Source: Dactylellina haptotyla (taxonomy: Eukaryota > Ascomycota > Orbiliomycetes > Orbiliales > Orbiliaceae). Taken from it: a DNA stretch of 64,000 nucleotides. Location of the stretch: positions 1,488,001 through 1,552,000 of the forward strand of contig CM062388.1 in the NCBI GenBank assembly GCA_031310005.1, written 5' to 3'. Shown in pieces: positions 34,991 through 50,607 of the stretch (the first letter of the stretch is position 1; each line of letters opens with the position of its first letter). Both the position numbers and the translations under genes were made by a program. The notes beneath the pieces are model-generated. The model ran no database searches, was not told the DNA's origin, and saw only the letters and a program-made list of their open reading frames with translations.

Positions 34991-37900
34991 CATCAGGAAA
35001 AAGTGTGTTGTCCTTAAGCCCGCAGGGCGGAGTGTTGTTCCTTAACACCCTTAATCCCCTATCTAACAACAACCCCAAAAAAGTGATTACACTTTATTTT
35101 TAATAATTAAAAATATTTAATAATAAATATCCCTTTTTTATAATATTTATTTATTTTTGTTTTAATAGTTATTTTTTTTTATAATTTAAATTTAATTTTA
35201 AATTATAAATAATTTTCTTAAATATTTGATAACCTATCTTCACTATCATTAAAGTAATAATAAATTTTATTATAAATAATTAAATTTATATAATTAAAAT
35301 TGTATTTTTTCTTTTAAATATTATATAATATTAATTAAGTATTTGTTAAAATTTTTTATATTAAAATTATATAATAGTAAGATTATAATTTGTATTTATT
35401 ATAATTTAAAAAAAGTATTTATATATTTAAATAAAATTAGAAAACTCTTATATATAATTTTTTATAATTGGTTATAATTTACTTAAAAGCAAGATGGTGT
35501 TTTTAATTAACTATTTAATTATATAATATAAATAATAATTTAATTTTCTTAATCTTTTGACTTTATAAATTTTTATAAATATATTAATAATTTTTTGGAA
35601 TATAATAAAATTATTTTATATATTTATTCTCTATTAAATTAATATATATTATAAAATTTAATAATTATAAATTTTTAAAAATTAAAAGTTTTTAATAAAA
35701 TAATAATATTATTAAATAATTTTATAGTTTAAAATTTTAAAAATTTAAATTTAAATTTAAATTTAAATTTATTTTTAATGGTAAATTTTTAAAAATATAT
35801 TATTACTTAATAAAAATTAATAAAATATTTATAAGTTTGTTTAATAATTTTAATTAAAAATAGTTTGTTATTTTTATAAAATTATTTAAAATATAAAATA
35901 AATATTTATTAAAAATTTATTAAAATTGTTTTTAAAAATTTATATTATTATTTATATAGTAGTATTATTGTTGGATATTTAGAAATATATTTTATTTATT
36001 TTAATATTTAAAACCTTTCCTTCTATAATTAAATATAAAAATTCAATTTTATATATTAAATTGATATATTTGATAATAAAACTTTAGAATTTAATAATAT
36101 ATATTAATATAATTTAATTTAATCTATCCATTTTTAATTAATAAATATATATTATTTTAAAAATTTTAGTATTTTATTAAAAAAACTATTATATTTTTAA
36201 TTACTTTTAAAATATATAAAAAATAAATTTTAATAAAATTAAAATTTAAAAAATTTTAAATTAATTATAATATTTTTATTCAAATAAATTCCTTTTTTTA
36301 TTTATTTTTATAAAATTAATAATTATTTTTATTTATTTTTATAATTTATTTTTAATTAAATTAATAATAAAACTTAAAACTCTGTAGCTTTTTTAAAATA
36401 TTTTTAAAAATTTTGAATTTTTAAAGATTTCTTTCTAAATATGAAAATTTTTAAATAATTATTTATATATTATAATATAATTTTATTATAAAAATAATAA
36501 CAATAATAAAATAAAATTAATAAAATTTTAAATACATTTAATAATATTTTTAAAATTATTATTCATCTAATTTAAATTTTTAAAAAATATAATTAAAATA
36601 ATTATTAAAATTTTAATAACAAATTTCATTTTTTTATTACTAAATAATCTATATATATATTTTAAAAAATAAAAATTTTTATATAAAATATAATTTTTAT
36701 ATATTATTAAAAAAATAAGTTGTTTATATTTTTCAAAAGGATATTAGTTATTTTATAATATATTTTATTATATTTAAATAAATATTATAAAAAATTTTAA
36801 TTTATAAAATATAAAAATTTTAATTTTAATTTTAAAAAATAATAAATAAATTAATTACTTTTTATTATATAATATATTTCTTTTATTAAATCTTTATTTT
36901 TAAATTACTTAATATATAATTAATAATTGTGTAAAAAATATTAATTATTAATAGTATAACATTCTAATTTAAGAAATTGTATATATCAAATAAAATTTTA
37001 ATAAAAATTTAAAAAAATTAATATATTTTATATAATTTACTACCCAAACTATTAATTTTAAAATATAAAATTAGATTTTTTATTTTATATTTTATTGGAA
37101 TATTTTATTTATAATAATTTAATGATTTAAAAATTTTTATAATATAATCTGTATTTTTAATATATTTAAATTATTATATAAAGTTTAATGTCTTTTTTAA
37201 AAAATATTAATAAAGAATAATTAATATTATAATATTATTTAACAATTTTAATTAAATTTTAAAAAAATATTCCCAATTATTAAATAAATTAACTATGTTT
37301 TCTTATTCTTTAAAATTTATTAAATAAATGATATTCAATATATAAATAATTAAAATTAAATAATAATTTTTTAAGGTTAAAAATCTCTTATTTATAATTT
37401 TATTATTTTTATCTATATTTTTATATATATATATTTATTTTAAGGTATAAATTTATATAAATGTATATTAAATATAATTTAAAAATATTTTATTAAATAA
37501 AATATTTTATTATTTTAATAGGATTATAATAAAAAATAAAAATTTAATATTATTAGGAATTTTAAAATCTAAAAAGATTTTTATTTTTTTATTTTAAATT
37601 TAAATAACATATTTTTAATTAAATTATATAAAATATAAATTAATTAAAATAAAATATTAACCCTTTATAAGATAATTAATTTTCAAATTAAAATAATTAT
37701 TTACAATTATTTTATTAATTTTACCTTTAATAAATTATTATATTAAAAATCATTTATATTTAAAAATAATTTCCAAAAATTATTACTTTTAAATTTATCC
37801 TTAATTTATTATTAAAATATTAATTAATTTTTATTATTTAAAATGTTTATAACCCCTTTAACTAATATAATCTATTTTAAAAATATATTATTTTTAAAAT

Positions 37901-40900
37901 CATTTTAAATCTAATATCTTTATTATTAAAAATAATAATTAACTTATTTTATAATTTAATAATATTAATAACTTATTAGATTTAATTATTTAAAAAAATT
38001 AATTATTACCTATAGAATAAAATATTTACTATTTATAATAATATTAATAAATTAATTATACTTTTATTAAAATGGGTTTTTATCTTTAAATGCTAATAAA
38101 AAATTTTAATTATATAAATAACATTTAATATATTTAGAAATAATAATTATATATTTTTAAATAAAATCTACCATTTCTATGTTTAAAAAAATTTTTAAAA
38201 ATAATAAAATAATTTTAAAATATTAAAATTTATTAAAAAATAAAAATATTTAAAATATTATAAAAATAAATATTAAAAATTTATTTATAATATTAAATAA
38301 TAATCTCTAATTAATAATTTTATTTTTATAATTAATAATATATATTTTAAATTTTAAAATAATTAATATAAAAATCCAATTTTTATATTCTAAAATTAAA
38401 AAAGTTAAAAGATAGTTTTAAAATAAAATAGTAATTATTAATATATTTTTATTATTATATAAATAATATTATTAATTATTTTTATTTTATATTAAATTAA
38501 TTTTTATAAAATCTTTCTATTAAAATAAATTATAAAATTTTTAAAGAAATACTTAGTTAAAAAGCCTTAAAATTTAACAATTTTTTTTTTCCCTTAAAAA
38601 ATTTAAAATGATAAATTAAACAATATATTACACCTCTTAAAAAATATTAATAATTAATTTTATTTATTTTTAAATCTAAACATCATTATTAATTAAATTA
38701 AAATATTTTAAAATTAAAATTTTTAAATATTTAAGGACTAAAAATAAAATATTATTATAATAAAATTTTTCTTTATATATAAATAATAAATTTTCTTTAT
38801 ATATAAATAATTTAAAAAACATTTTCCATATATAAATAATTTTTAAAAAATATTTTCTTTAGATAAATAATTTTAAAATATTTCTTATATATAATAATTT
38901 TGAAAAATATTTTTTATATATAAATAATGTTAAAAAATATTTCCCTTATATAAGTAATTTTAAAATTATTTTTTATATAAATAATTTTTAAAAATATTTA
39001 AAATAATTTTTAAAATAAAAAAAATAATTTCATTTATTTATATTATTAATTAAAAATATAAATTAAAACAATATATAAATAATTTATATTATAATTATAA
39101 TATATATATTTTTTTATATTTCCTTCCATAATTATTTAAATTAAAATAATATAGAATAAATATATTTTTTTACTTACTAATATATTCATAAATTTTATTT
39201 TTTATTTTTATTTTTAATTAAACTTTTTATATATTTTTCAAATATATAAAAATAAATATATAGTTTTTTAATTATTTTAACCTCTTATTTAATTATTTGG
39301 TTCAATTTTAAAATTTTTTTAAAAAAATATAAATATATTTAGTATTAAACTAATAAAATATAATAGATAAATAATTGGTTATCAAAAGCTATTAAGGCAA
39401 TTTAATAATAACAAATTTTTTCTTCATATTACCTAAACCAATTAAATGATTTTTTTATAGATTAATATTATAGAGATTTATTTTTTTTATAAAAATATAT
39501 AAAAAAAACTATTTTTAATATTAAATAATTTAATATTAATATTAAAGGAAGTTTTTAATAATATTATATAAATTATAAAAGAAGTATAAAATCTTAATTT
39601 AAATAAAAAAATAATTAAAATTGGTTTATTTAATAAAAAAATTAAATAAAATAATAAATATTATTAAAATAGTTAGCATTATAATTTAATATTTTATATT
39701 TTAAGTTTTAAATTTTTATTAACTTAATTATAATATAATTATAAATAAATAAAATTATATTATTTATATTGTTTATTAATTTAATTAAAAAACTTTTTTA
39801 TTATAGATAATATATTTTGTTTATTTTAAAATATATAATATAAAATATTTATTAAAAAGTAAAAAATATATAAGAAAAATATTAATTATATAAAGGTTAA
39901 AATATAAATTATAGTAAAATAATGTAAAGGCTATAAAATTTCTAAATTTAAACATTATTAATAATATGTTTAAACAATTATTCTAATTCTCACAAAATAA
40001 AAAAAATAAAAATAAATAAAATTTTAATAATTAAATTAGATTAATATTATTAATATTTCTAAAATTAAAAATAAATTATATAAATATTTAATTAATAATT
40101 TTTAATACCTTAAGTTTAAAAATTATTTAAATTAAATTTAAAATTTTAAATATAATATATATTAATTATTTAATTTGGGTTTAAATAAAATATATTAAAT
40201 GTTATATGTTTTTAATATATGGTGGAGTTATAGTTTATATATAAATAATAAATTTAAATGATTAGTTTAATTTTAATACAACAAAATGGTTTAATATTAT
40301 TTTTAATAATAAATTAAAATAATTTTAAATTTTTAATTTATTTTATTAATTTTAATTTATTAATAATCTTTATTAGGAGAATTATAAATTTTTAAATTAA
40401 ATAATAAAAATATTATTTAAATATTAAAATATTATAATTGGAAAAGTACTTTATTTACCTAATTGGAATTTTTAAATTATTTATTTTAAAAATAATGGAA
40501 ATATAATAAATTGGCTTTAAAAATATTAAAATATAAATATAATATATTAAAATTATTATTTAAAAATTTTCAAATATAGATATATTTTAATAAATTTAGA
40601 ATTTATATTTTTAATTTTATAAATGGTATATTTGATTTTTAATAAAAATTTTAAATTTAATTATTTATAATTTAAAAAAATAAAAATAAAAATAGAAATA
40701 GGGTTTAATAATAAATCTTTTTAAATTAAATTAATAAAATTTATTTAAAACTTAAAATCTTTATAAATTAATTTATAAATTTAATTTTTATTTTATTTTA
40801 TTATTTAAAAAATAAAAAAATAAGAAAATAAAATAAGTATAAAATAATTTGAGAGTAAAATTATATTATAAAATATAATATTATTTAATTAAATAAATAA

Positions 40901-43003
40901 ATCTTTTAATTTTATTTTAATTTTTTATTTTAATTTTTTATTTTAATTTATTCATTATTTTTTTTTATTTTTTATATTTTAAATTAAACTATATTAAAAA
41001 ATATTACTTTTAAAGGTTATATTATTAATATATTAAAATAAATTAATTAATTTTTTATCAAAATTATATAAATATTAATTTATTAAAAATATAAAATTTA
41101 AATTAAAATATTAATAATTTTAAAAATAGTTAAATCCTAAAAACCTTATTTTAAAATAAAAGATTAATAAATTTATTTTAAAATTTAAATTTAAATTTTA
41201 TTAAAAATAAAAATTTTCAAAATGAATAAGATTATAAAAATTTTTACCTTTTAAAAATTTTTAATTTTAAAAAAGATATTTTAATTTTAATTTTATTTAT
41301 TTTATATAATTAATTTATTTATATTAATAAAAGAATTTGATATAGTAATTTTTTAAATGAGTTATAAATATTTTAATTTAAATTAATAAATTTATAAATT
41401 ATTACTTTTATTGAATTGTTATTTTTTAATTAAAATAATATTTTTTAATTATTTTAAAGTTATTTATATTAATTAATAATATTTTAATTATTATTATTTT
41501 TTTTTTTTTATATTTTAAAATTATTATTTTTTTTTAAATTTTTTAAAAATAATACATTATTTTATAGAAACTTTAAAATTTTTAATAAGATATTATTAAC
41601 TGTTTTAAATAAAATAATTTAAAAATATAAGATTATATATTAACCTAAAATATATTTATTGTTATTATTAAAAATGTATATATTAAATTTTAATTAGTAA
41701 TTTTAATAAAATGAATATAATTAAAGATATAATTTAATATATAAATATATTAATTTATTTAAAATTATTAAAAATCTATATTTAATAATATTATAACTTA
41801 ATTAAAAAAAATTTTAATATAAAATTTTATTTAATATAAAAATATTTATATATTTTAAAAAATAATTTTAATTTTATTAAAATTAAAATTTATATAAAAA
41901 AAATTTAATATTTATTTAATAAATATTAATTTATATTAAATTTTAAATATTATATTATAAAATCTTTATATATTATTATAATTTATTTTAATTTTATTAA
42001 ATAATTTAATATTTTAATTCTAAATATATATAATATAAATATCTAAAATATTATTATTTTTAAATTTATAATAAATAATTTATTACTTATTTAAAAATAT
42101 AATTCTTTAAAATAATATAATATTTAAAATAAAAATTTTATTAATAAAATAAATAGTAATATATTTGTTTTAATAGTTATTTATCTATATAAAGTATTAA
42201 AACAATAAAAAACAAAAAAACTTAATATTATAATAATATAAAGAATATTTTAAATTAAATGTAAACTTTAAACATTTTTTTTTAAATGATTTTTAGGTTG
42301 ATTGGTTATCAAATAATAAAATATAACTAATATAATATAATATTTATATTAAATATTGGAAAAAATGAAAAAGCCAATATCAAAAAACTTACCTTATTAT
42401 TATTAAATTACCCCTTTTAACAATTCTTTGTAATTAAAAAAGGGTTATAAAAGGTTTAATTGTGATTATTATTATTAATAAAGAGGTTATATTTGTAATA
42501 AAAAATATAACTATCAAAGAAATATAAAAAAAATTATAAGTTTTTTAAATGGATTATTAATTATTTATTTCGTTTATTATTTAAATTTCAACTTATTTTT
42601 TTATTTTTTATTACTTTTTTTTAAATTATATATTTTTTTTCTCCTTTCTAGTTGTATTTACCTTAAAATATAAATTTATTAAAATGTTTTTTTTATATAT
42701 ATTATTATTTTTTATTAATTAATATTTAAAAAGGATTATTAATATACTAAAATAAGATATAATCTTTTTATTATAAAATATATATTATTATAATAAAACT
42801 ATTTTTTTGTAAACTTCTAATTTCTTAAGTAAATTATAGTTTTATTATAAAAAGGTTTGTCCTGCTTTAAAAAGGTGATTCCTACCTTAAAATAATTTTT
42901 TTACTTAAGGAAATGTTTTTATAGAGTATCACATTTTATACACCTCTTTAAAACCTTAATTATTTTAGGGCGGGCGTTAAGGATAATATACTTTTTCCTA
43001 ATG
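34991..43003. mobile_element. 8-kb element with 36-bp terminal inverted repeats, nested in copy A
   Basis: Left end CATCAGGAAAAAGTGTGTTG then TCCTTAAGCCCGC (34,991-35,023). The right end read from 43,003 backwards is CATTAGGAAAAAGTATATTA then TCCTTAACGCCCGC. The two differ almost only by C/T and G/A changes. The flanking sequences rejoin to match continuous copy B sequence at about 52,850, which fixes this as an insertion. The interior is A+T-rich with no readable transposase. Class II by its ends; superfamily unknown. Confidence 0.65.
38765..38996. repeat. About 31-bp minisatellite, eight imperfect units
   Basis: Units of the form ATTTTCTTTATATATAAATA plus ATTTTAAAAA are repeated about eight times with scattered changes. 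Lies inside the 8-kb inverted-repeat element. Confidence 0.75.
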
Positions 43004-46000
43004 TTATTAAATTTCTTAATAATTCTAAAAAATCCATATTTCTAATAATCTAATTTTTTACTAAATTATTTTTTTTGTTGAATATATTTAATAAGTAAAT
43101 ATATTTTATCTCCTTTTTTTTAAAAAAATACTTTTATATAATATATATTATAAAGTATAATATTTATTCTATTATAAATTATAAATTTTTTTATATTTTC
43201 CATATATTTATCTACTTTAAATACCAATTCTTTAAAAATTAAAAATAATAGAATTATAATAAAATTCTATCCTCTAAATATTTTATATAGTATATATTTA
43301 ATAATTAAATATTTAAATATATTATATATAAATTTAAAATTTAATAATATTTTGATTTAATTATTTTATACAATATTTAAAAAATTATATAATTAAGCTT
43401 TAATAATTTAAATCATTTATTTAATAGTTTTATTTATTAATATATATTTTTAATAGTAATATTAAATTTAATATTAATTTAATTTCTAATTAAATTCTAA
43501 AATTTATTAAAAATAAAACATTTCTATTATAAATATATTTTATTTATAATTTATATTAATTAAAAATTTATCAATTATAAATTTATTCTAATTTTTATTT
43601 TTTTATTTAAAATTTTATAATTCTAAAGAAAATTTTAATTAATTTATATATTAAAACTAGAACTTCATCATATATTATATTTATTAATAGATATTTAAAT
43701 AATAATAATTTTTAAATAAAATTATAAAAAATAATTAAAAATATATTAAAATATATTATAGAAATATAATTTTCTATAAAATTTATATTGATTAAATTTA
43801 TTTTGATAGTATATATTATATATTTTAATATATTATTTAATATATTATTATATTTAAAGTTAAAGTAGGATTTAATTAAAATTTTTAAATATATTTAATT
43901 TTTAGGTGTTTATGGGCTAATATATTATAATATTATTTAATAAATTATTATTAAATTTTTTATAAAAATATAAAATTCTTTTATTATAAAATAATTAAAA
44001 ATATTTAAATTTTTTAAAATTTTTATAAACTAATTCTCAATATATTAAGTTAAAAGCTTTATTAATTAAAATTATTATATATTACTTTTTTAAAAATTAT
44101 TTTTGTCAAATTAAATTTTAATTATTAAATTAAATTATTAATTAATAATATTAATTCTAAAGTTTTTTTTTATAATATATAATTTTTATATTATATTAAT
44201 TAATAAATTCTTATTAATAAACTTATTATTTATTAAAATTTTTAAAAATAAAAATAAATAAGATTTTTATAATTTAAATATATTATAAAAAAATTTTTAT
44301 TTAAAAATATATTTTTATATTTTATAAATTTAAATAATAATTATTAATTCTTTATTATAAATAAAGTATTATAATTTAATATTAAATTTATAAAATAAAT
44401 AGGTAATAAAGTATTATTTTTAATTTAATTATAATTAATATAAATAAATTTTTAATATAGTATTAAAATATTTATTTTAATTTTAATAAATAAATTAAAA
44501 TTATATAATTTAAAATAAAAATTAAAAAAAAATTTTTAAATATATTAAAAATATATATTTAGTTAAAAATTATATTAAAATATATATTTATTTTTATTAA
44601 TTTTAAAAAATAATAAATATATAATTATATTATTTAATAAATTATTAATAATAGTTATAAAATTTTAAAAAATTTAAATATTTTTAATATTTTAAAATTA
44701 TAGTTATTTTTGAATAATATCAACTTTTTAAAATTTATTTTAATTTTTTAAATTATAATTATAATTTTTAAAATTTATATTTTATAATTTCAAATTTTAT
44801 TTTTTTAATTTAATTTTAAAATTATATTTATTTAATATTTTGAAGATAATAATAATATATTATTAATATTTTTAAAAATTTTATTATAAATTAATATATT
44901 ATTAAAATAAATAATATATATTTTGTTGATATAATTTTAATATATAGTTTATAAAAATTTAAAAAATACTAAAATATTAATTAATTTTATAAACATAATT
45001 AAATATTTAAATAAATTATAACAATATTTAAATATTATTTTCTAAATATTTTTAAAATAATTTATAAATTATAATAAAGAATAATAATATTAAGTTTAAT
45101 AAAATAAAATAAAATAGTTTAAAATTTTATTAATTTATAATAAGTTATTACAATCTTTAATAATAATAATATTAAATTTCAATAATCAATGTAAATTTAT
45201 AATTTTTATTTTTCTTAAAAATAAAAAAATTAAATATTCTGTTAAAACCTTAAAAACAAATATATTTTTTATAAATTTTTTAATATATTTTTAAAAATTT
45301 TAAATTCTTTTAGTGTAAACGTAAATAAATAAAAATTTAAAAATAATATTTTTATAATAATATTTTATAAATAAATTTATTAAATAATAATAATATATTT
45401 TTATTTTGACTCGGTTTTTAAAAATTTAAATTTATTTAAAAATTTATTTTAGAATTTTAAAAGATAAAATATTTTTAATAAATTTTTAATAATTTAAATA
45501 ATATTTTTGGTTTTAAACTATATTTGTTTAAAAGTATTAAATTTATTATGGGAATAATGATAGATTTTTTTGTTAAAAAAATATTTTATAAGTTGTAAAT
45601 AAACTTTTTGGTTGTTTATAAATAATTTATTAAATTTAATATGGATTTTATTAATAATTATAATAAATAAATTTAATTATTTTATTTTTAAAATTTATAA
45701 TTAAATTATGATTTTTTAATTAATTATATTTTAAAATAAGATTATTATTAGTAAAATTAAAAATATTAATAATACATTTTAAAGTATTTATTAATGATAA
45801 AATAATGTTAATTTTATATTTAATAGTTTTAAAAGATTTTTAAAAGTAATAATATTATAAGTAATATTCTTAAGTTATATTAAAAATTATATTTTTAATA
45901 TATTTTTTAAATATATATAATTTTTATTCTACTATTTAAAAAGTTTGTATTAAGTGTATTAAGTTTCTATTAATAATATAAAATATTTAAAAATATTATT

Positions 46001-47880
46001 TTTAATTTAATTAAAATTTTATTAAATCTTTTTTTAATAAAATTAAAATAAATAATTAATATATATTATTATTAAAATTTTTAATTTAAAATATTATATT
46101 ATTTAATATTATTAAAATTTTATATTATCAATAATATTATTTATTTCTTTTATTTTTAAAAATTAAATAATATATTTATTATAATTAAAATATTTTATTA
46201 ATAATTTTAAATATAAAATTTAAATTTTTTTATAATAAAATTATTATTTATAATTTAAATAATTTTTATAAATATATAATTTTTAGGAATTATTTAATAT
46301 ATTATAAAATAATATAAATTTATTTTATATATAATTAATATAAATATAAAAATTTTATTATAAAAATAATAATTAAAAGTTTTAATTTATAAAATTAATA
46401 TTTCTTTTTTTAATTTTTATAATATTAATATTAAGTATAATATTAAAAATATTTAAATTATTTATATATAATTAATATATTTATAATCTTATATTAATTT
46501 AATTTTATAATAATAAAATATTATAAAATAAGTAATTTATTAATAAAATTATAAAATTTTTTATCATATTTTTATATATTTATAGTTAAAAGCAATTATT
46601 TGGTTTATATAATTTTAATATATAAATTTAATAGGATTTATATTAAAATATTTATATATATTAATATTAATATATTTTATAAAATTCATATATTAATTGA
46701 TAAATTAAAACCAATTCCTATTATTATTAGTATAAAATATTAAGTGGTTATAGTTTATTGACTTAATATTTAATAAAATAAAATAAGCTATTTTAAATAT
46801 TAATTTTTATTATATAAATATATTATAGTTATTAAAGATTAATAAATCCTTTTAAAGTTAATTTTTTATATAATAAATTAATAAAAAATATTAAAAATAA
46901 TTTTATAATTTTTTTATAAATAAATTTAAATTTATATTAATATATAATTTTTAAAATTTATTATAAATAAATTTTTTAAATTTTATATTTTTTAAAAAAT
47001 ATTTAAAAAATTTTTAAATATAAATCGTAGGTGTATAGTTTTTTAAAAAATAAATTTTTATTTAAAATAATATTTTTAATAATAAATTTAATTTTAGTTT
47101 TTTATTATTAACTTTTTAATTTTTAATTTTTAAAAATATATATTTTAAATAAAATTAATAAAATAAAAATAAAATTTTTTAATATAATAAAATTTAAAAT
47201 AATAAAATTAATATTAAAATTTTTTTATTAATTTAATAGAATATAATATTAAATTATCATTTTTTAAAAAATTTTTCTTTAAATTATTAATAATTATTTT
47301 TATATTCTTTAATATATTTATTATAATTTTCTTAATATTTTTATAATTATATTATTTTATAATATTTCTTAATTAATTATTTTAATATTTTAGAATATTA
47401 ATTAATTGAATAATTTATTTAATATATTTTTTATTATATTAATAATATATTAATTTATTAAATTTTAAAAAATAATTTTTAAATCACTAATTTTAATTTT
47501 AAATTTTTTTTAATTTTATAAAAAATAATTTAAAAATATTTTTTAAAATTTAAATATTTTTATTTCATTATTATTAATTATTTAATCTTTAATAGTTATT
47601 TTAAGGGGCATGTGGAGAATTACTTTAATTTTAAAATAATCAATTTTAATTTATTATAAAATAATTTTTAAAATTATAAGATAATTAATTCCCTTGATTA
47701 TTATTATAAAATCTAAATTAACTATTTTATTAATTTAAGTAATTTTTTTAAAAACTAAAAAATCAATTATAATTATTATAATTTTAAAAAATATTTACTT
47801 TATATTTTTAAAAGTAATTATTATTAAATCTTATAATTAAATTTTTAATTATATAATATTAAAATTTTAAATTATATATA
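43004..47880 (-). mobile_element. Gypsy-like copy A, pol region (strongly mutated)
   Basis: Collinear with 52,850-57,890 of copy B. The reverse-transcriptase core is still visible on the minus strand at 44,915-44,880, where the codons read IIYFNNILIYNK in place of the family's YLDDILIYS. Each difference is explained by G-to-A or C-to-T change. The sequence stops abruptly at 47,880 against an LTR-like start. Inactive. Confidence 0.75.
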
Positions 47881-50607
47881 TGTTACGATTGTGGTCACCA
47901 CCACTATATGATGGCACACACTATATGTAGATAGCACATAATTAGCTAGAAGACACATAATTAATTTATCATTATATATTATATATAGATAATGATATTT
48001 GTATAGTATTAATAATTGGTAATATTAAATAAGATAATTATCCACTATAAATAAAATAATATTTATATTATAAAGTAAATATACATTATATTATTTTTTT
48101 TTAATTTAAATTAATAAGATAATAGTATTAGGTATATGATTATTCAAGCTATTAATTTCAATAAATCAATACCACACCATACATTATATACAAATAATTA
48201 TAATAAGTAAATATTTTAAAAAATTCCTAACTATAAATTAATTTTATATTTATAGTAAATATTTGGATTTTTAAAAATAATAATTAGATTTGGTCTGAGT
48301 ATTCAACTTAGGCAAGATGGTTGGCGTGGAGGCTTAAATACTATATAGTCTGATAAGAGTATATCTGATAAAGGTAGGCAGTTAAGGTATGATATGTTAG
48401 ATGTGTTACAGCAGTAGTTTATACAAAAATTGGAAAGTTGGCGTAGATACTGTAAAATCGATGCGCTAGTAGTAGTAATAATTGTTTTTTATGATAAGCT
48501 GCAATTGCCAATTTTGACTTCTTTCCTTTCCCCTTTATATCAATTTACCCCTAAGAAACTGCGAAGAAAACATTTTTATTATTCAATATTCCTAATTATT
48601 AATTATTAATTATTAATTATTGTAAGTGTTTGATAAGCCTTAGCACTAATACTTCTATTATTTTTTATTAAATATTAAATTTTGAAAGTTAGTTATGTAA
48701 TATTTAAAATTAGGAATTTTTTTTTATATAATTTTAAAGCTTTGAGATTGTATATATAATTTAATAATATAAAAATTTTTAAAAATTTTAAATTTATATA
48801 TATAATTTAATAAATTTAATAATAAAAGTAGTTAATAATTGTTTTTTAATTTTTAAGCTAATATAAATAACTTAGATAATAAAATAGTGAATTAAGTATA
48901 GTAATATATTAGAAAGATTTTATTTTAAGTTAGTAATATAAAAAGCATATTAAATATAAAATATAAAAATAAATAAAAATATAAATATTTATAATAATTT
49001 ATAAGAATAGAATATATAAGAAATATAAAGTAAATTACCTAGGATTATAAAAGAAAGAGGAAAAACATAGGAAAAAAAAAAAATAGTAGGTGTTAAACTT
49101 ATAATTAATAAAAAAAATTATAATGTAAAAAAGTATAATTTTTGTATTAATAAATATTTTATTAAAATATTATTAAATTTAAGTAGAAATAGGCTACTTT
49201 AAGGTAAGAATCTGTTTCTTTTACTATATAAAAATTATAGAGGATTTAGAGGTAAAAAAGTTTATAAAAGAAATAAAAAATATAATAAAAATTGTAGTAC
49301 TTATATTGGAATGAGAGAAATACCAATTTTAACTACCTCCCAAATAATTTTTTTAAAAGTAATAAATTAGATAGTAAATTTAGTTAAAATCATAATAAAT
49401 AACAATGTTAAAATATTAAATTAAATGTTTAAAATAATAATTATTATAGTATAAATAAATCCTAAAATAATTGTACATTTTACATCTATACTATAGTAAT
49501 ACAATTATAAATCTTACTAAAACTCTGATAATAGGTGTAATAATAGATATAATATTAAATTTTATTGAAATCAGTGCAAACCTTTTTAGAGTGAAATTAA
49601 AAAAATTAAGAAAGTTAGAGTTGATAAAGTAGAAAGGAATAAAGTCAGAAATAGATTCCGTAAAAAAAAGAAGAGATCTGTTTGAAATTTAATAAATAGA
49701 ATTTCTAGGCAGCTAACTTTGAATAAAATTAATAATTTTAAATAGATATTGAAAATAATTATTAAAATTGGATTTTTAAATTTTGATAATAAATTGTAGT
49801 ATTTAGATATTAAAAGTAATCAAATAGATTATAAAAATAATAATATTGAGATCAGGAATGCATTAAATCTAAAGATTCCAAAATTAAAAAACCTGTTTAT
49901 TAAATATTTATGTATATTATAATTTTTACTATAATTTCTACATCAGCAAAAGATAAACAACATATTCCCAAACTTCCGAAGTTAAAATGCTAAAATATAA
50001 ATTTATTTAATAATATATTTAAAAATTTGAGAAGTAATATGATTTTTAGAAAATTATTAAATTTTTATTATTTAAAAAAAGATATTAAAAATAATTTTTT
50101 AAATATATAGAAAAAAAAATTATTTGAAAATTTAATTATTTAATTAAAATTTAAAAATTAATATTATTTAAATATTTTATATTAATTATTTTTTTAAAAA
50201 TATTTAATAAATAATTATTATTTATTAATTATTAATTATTGGTATTACATAAAATATATGTATAAATTATAAAATTTATTATATTAATATAAATATATAT
50301 AGAATAAAAGAATTATTAATATGAATGATATATATAATATATTTTTTATAAAATATTTTTTATTTTATATAATATTATAAATAAGAATATTAAAATTTTT
50401 TTTTTTTTTTTATTTAAAATAAAATTGTTTTAGGTTTTTAAATATTTTTCATAAATTAAAAACATTAATTAATTTTATTTTATAATAAATAATAAAGGAT
50501 TGTTAAAATTTTTAATATAAAAAGAAATTAAATTTATAAAAAAATTAAATAATTTTTATAAATTATTATTAAAATTTTAATAATAATTATAAATTTTATA
50601 ATAATAG
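47881..50607 (+). mobile_element. Less A+T-rich insertion beginning TGTTACGATTGTGG
   Basis: The segment begins exactly where copy A is cut, with TGTTACGATTGTGGTCACCA, an LTR-like start. Much of 47,881-49,980 retains more G and C than its surroundings, for example 48,290-48,570. A zinc-knuckle-like plus-strand stretch near 49,290-49,320 is suggestive but not readable. The right limit is not defined; 49,980-50,607 is plain A+T-rich DNA. Probably a different LTR retroelement family sharing repeats with 30,215-30,360. Confidence 0.4.
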
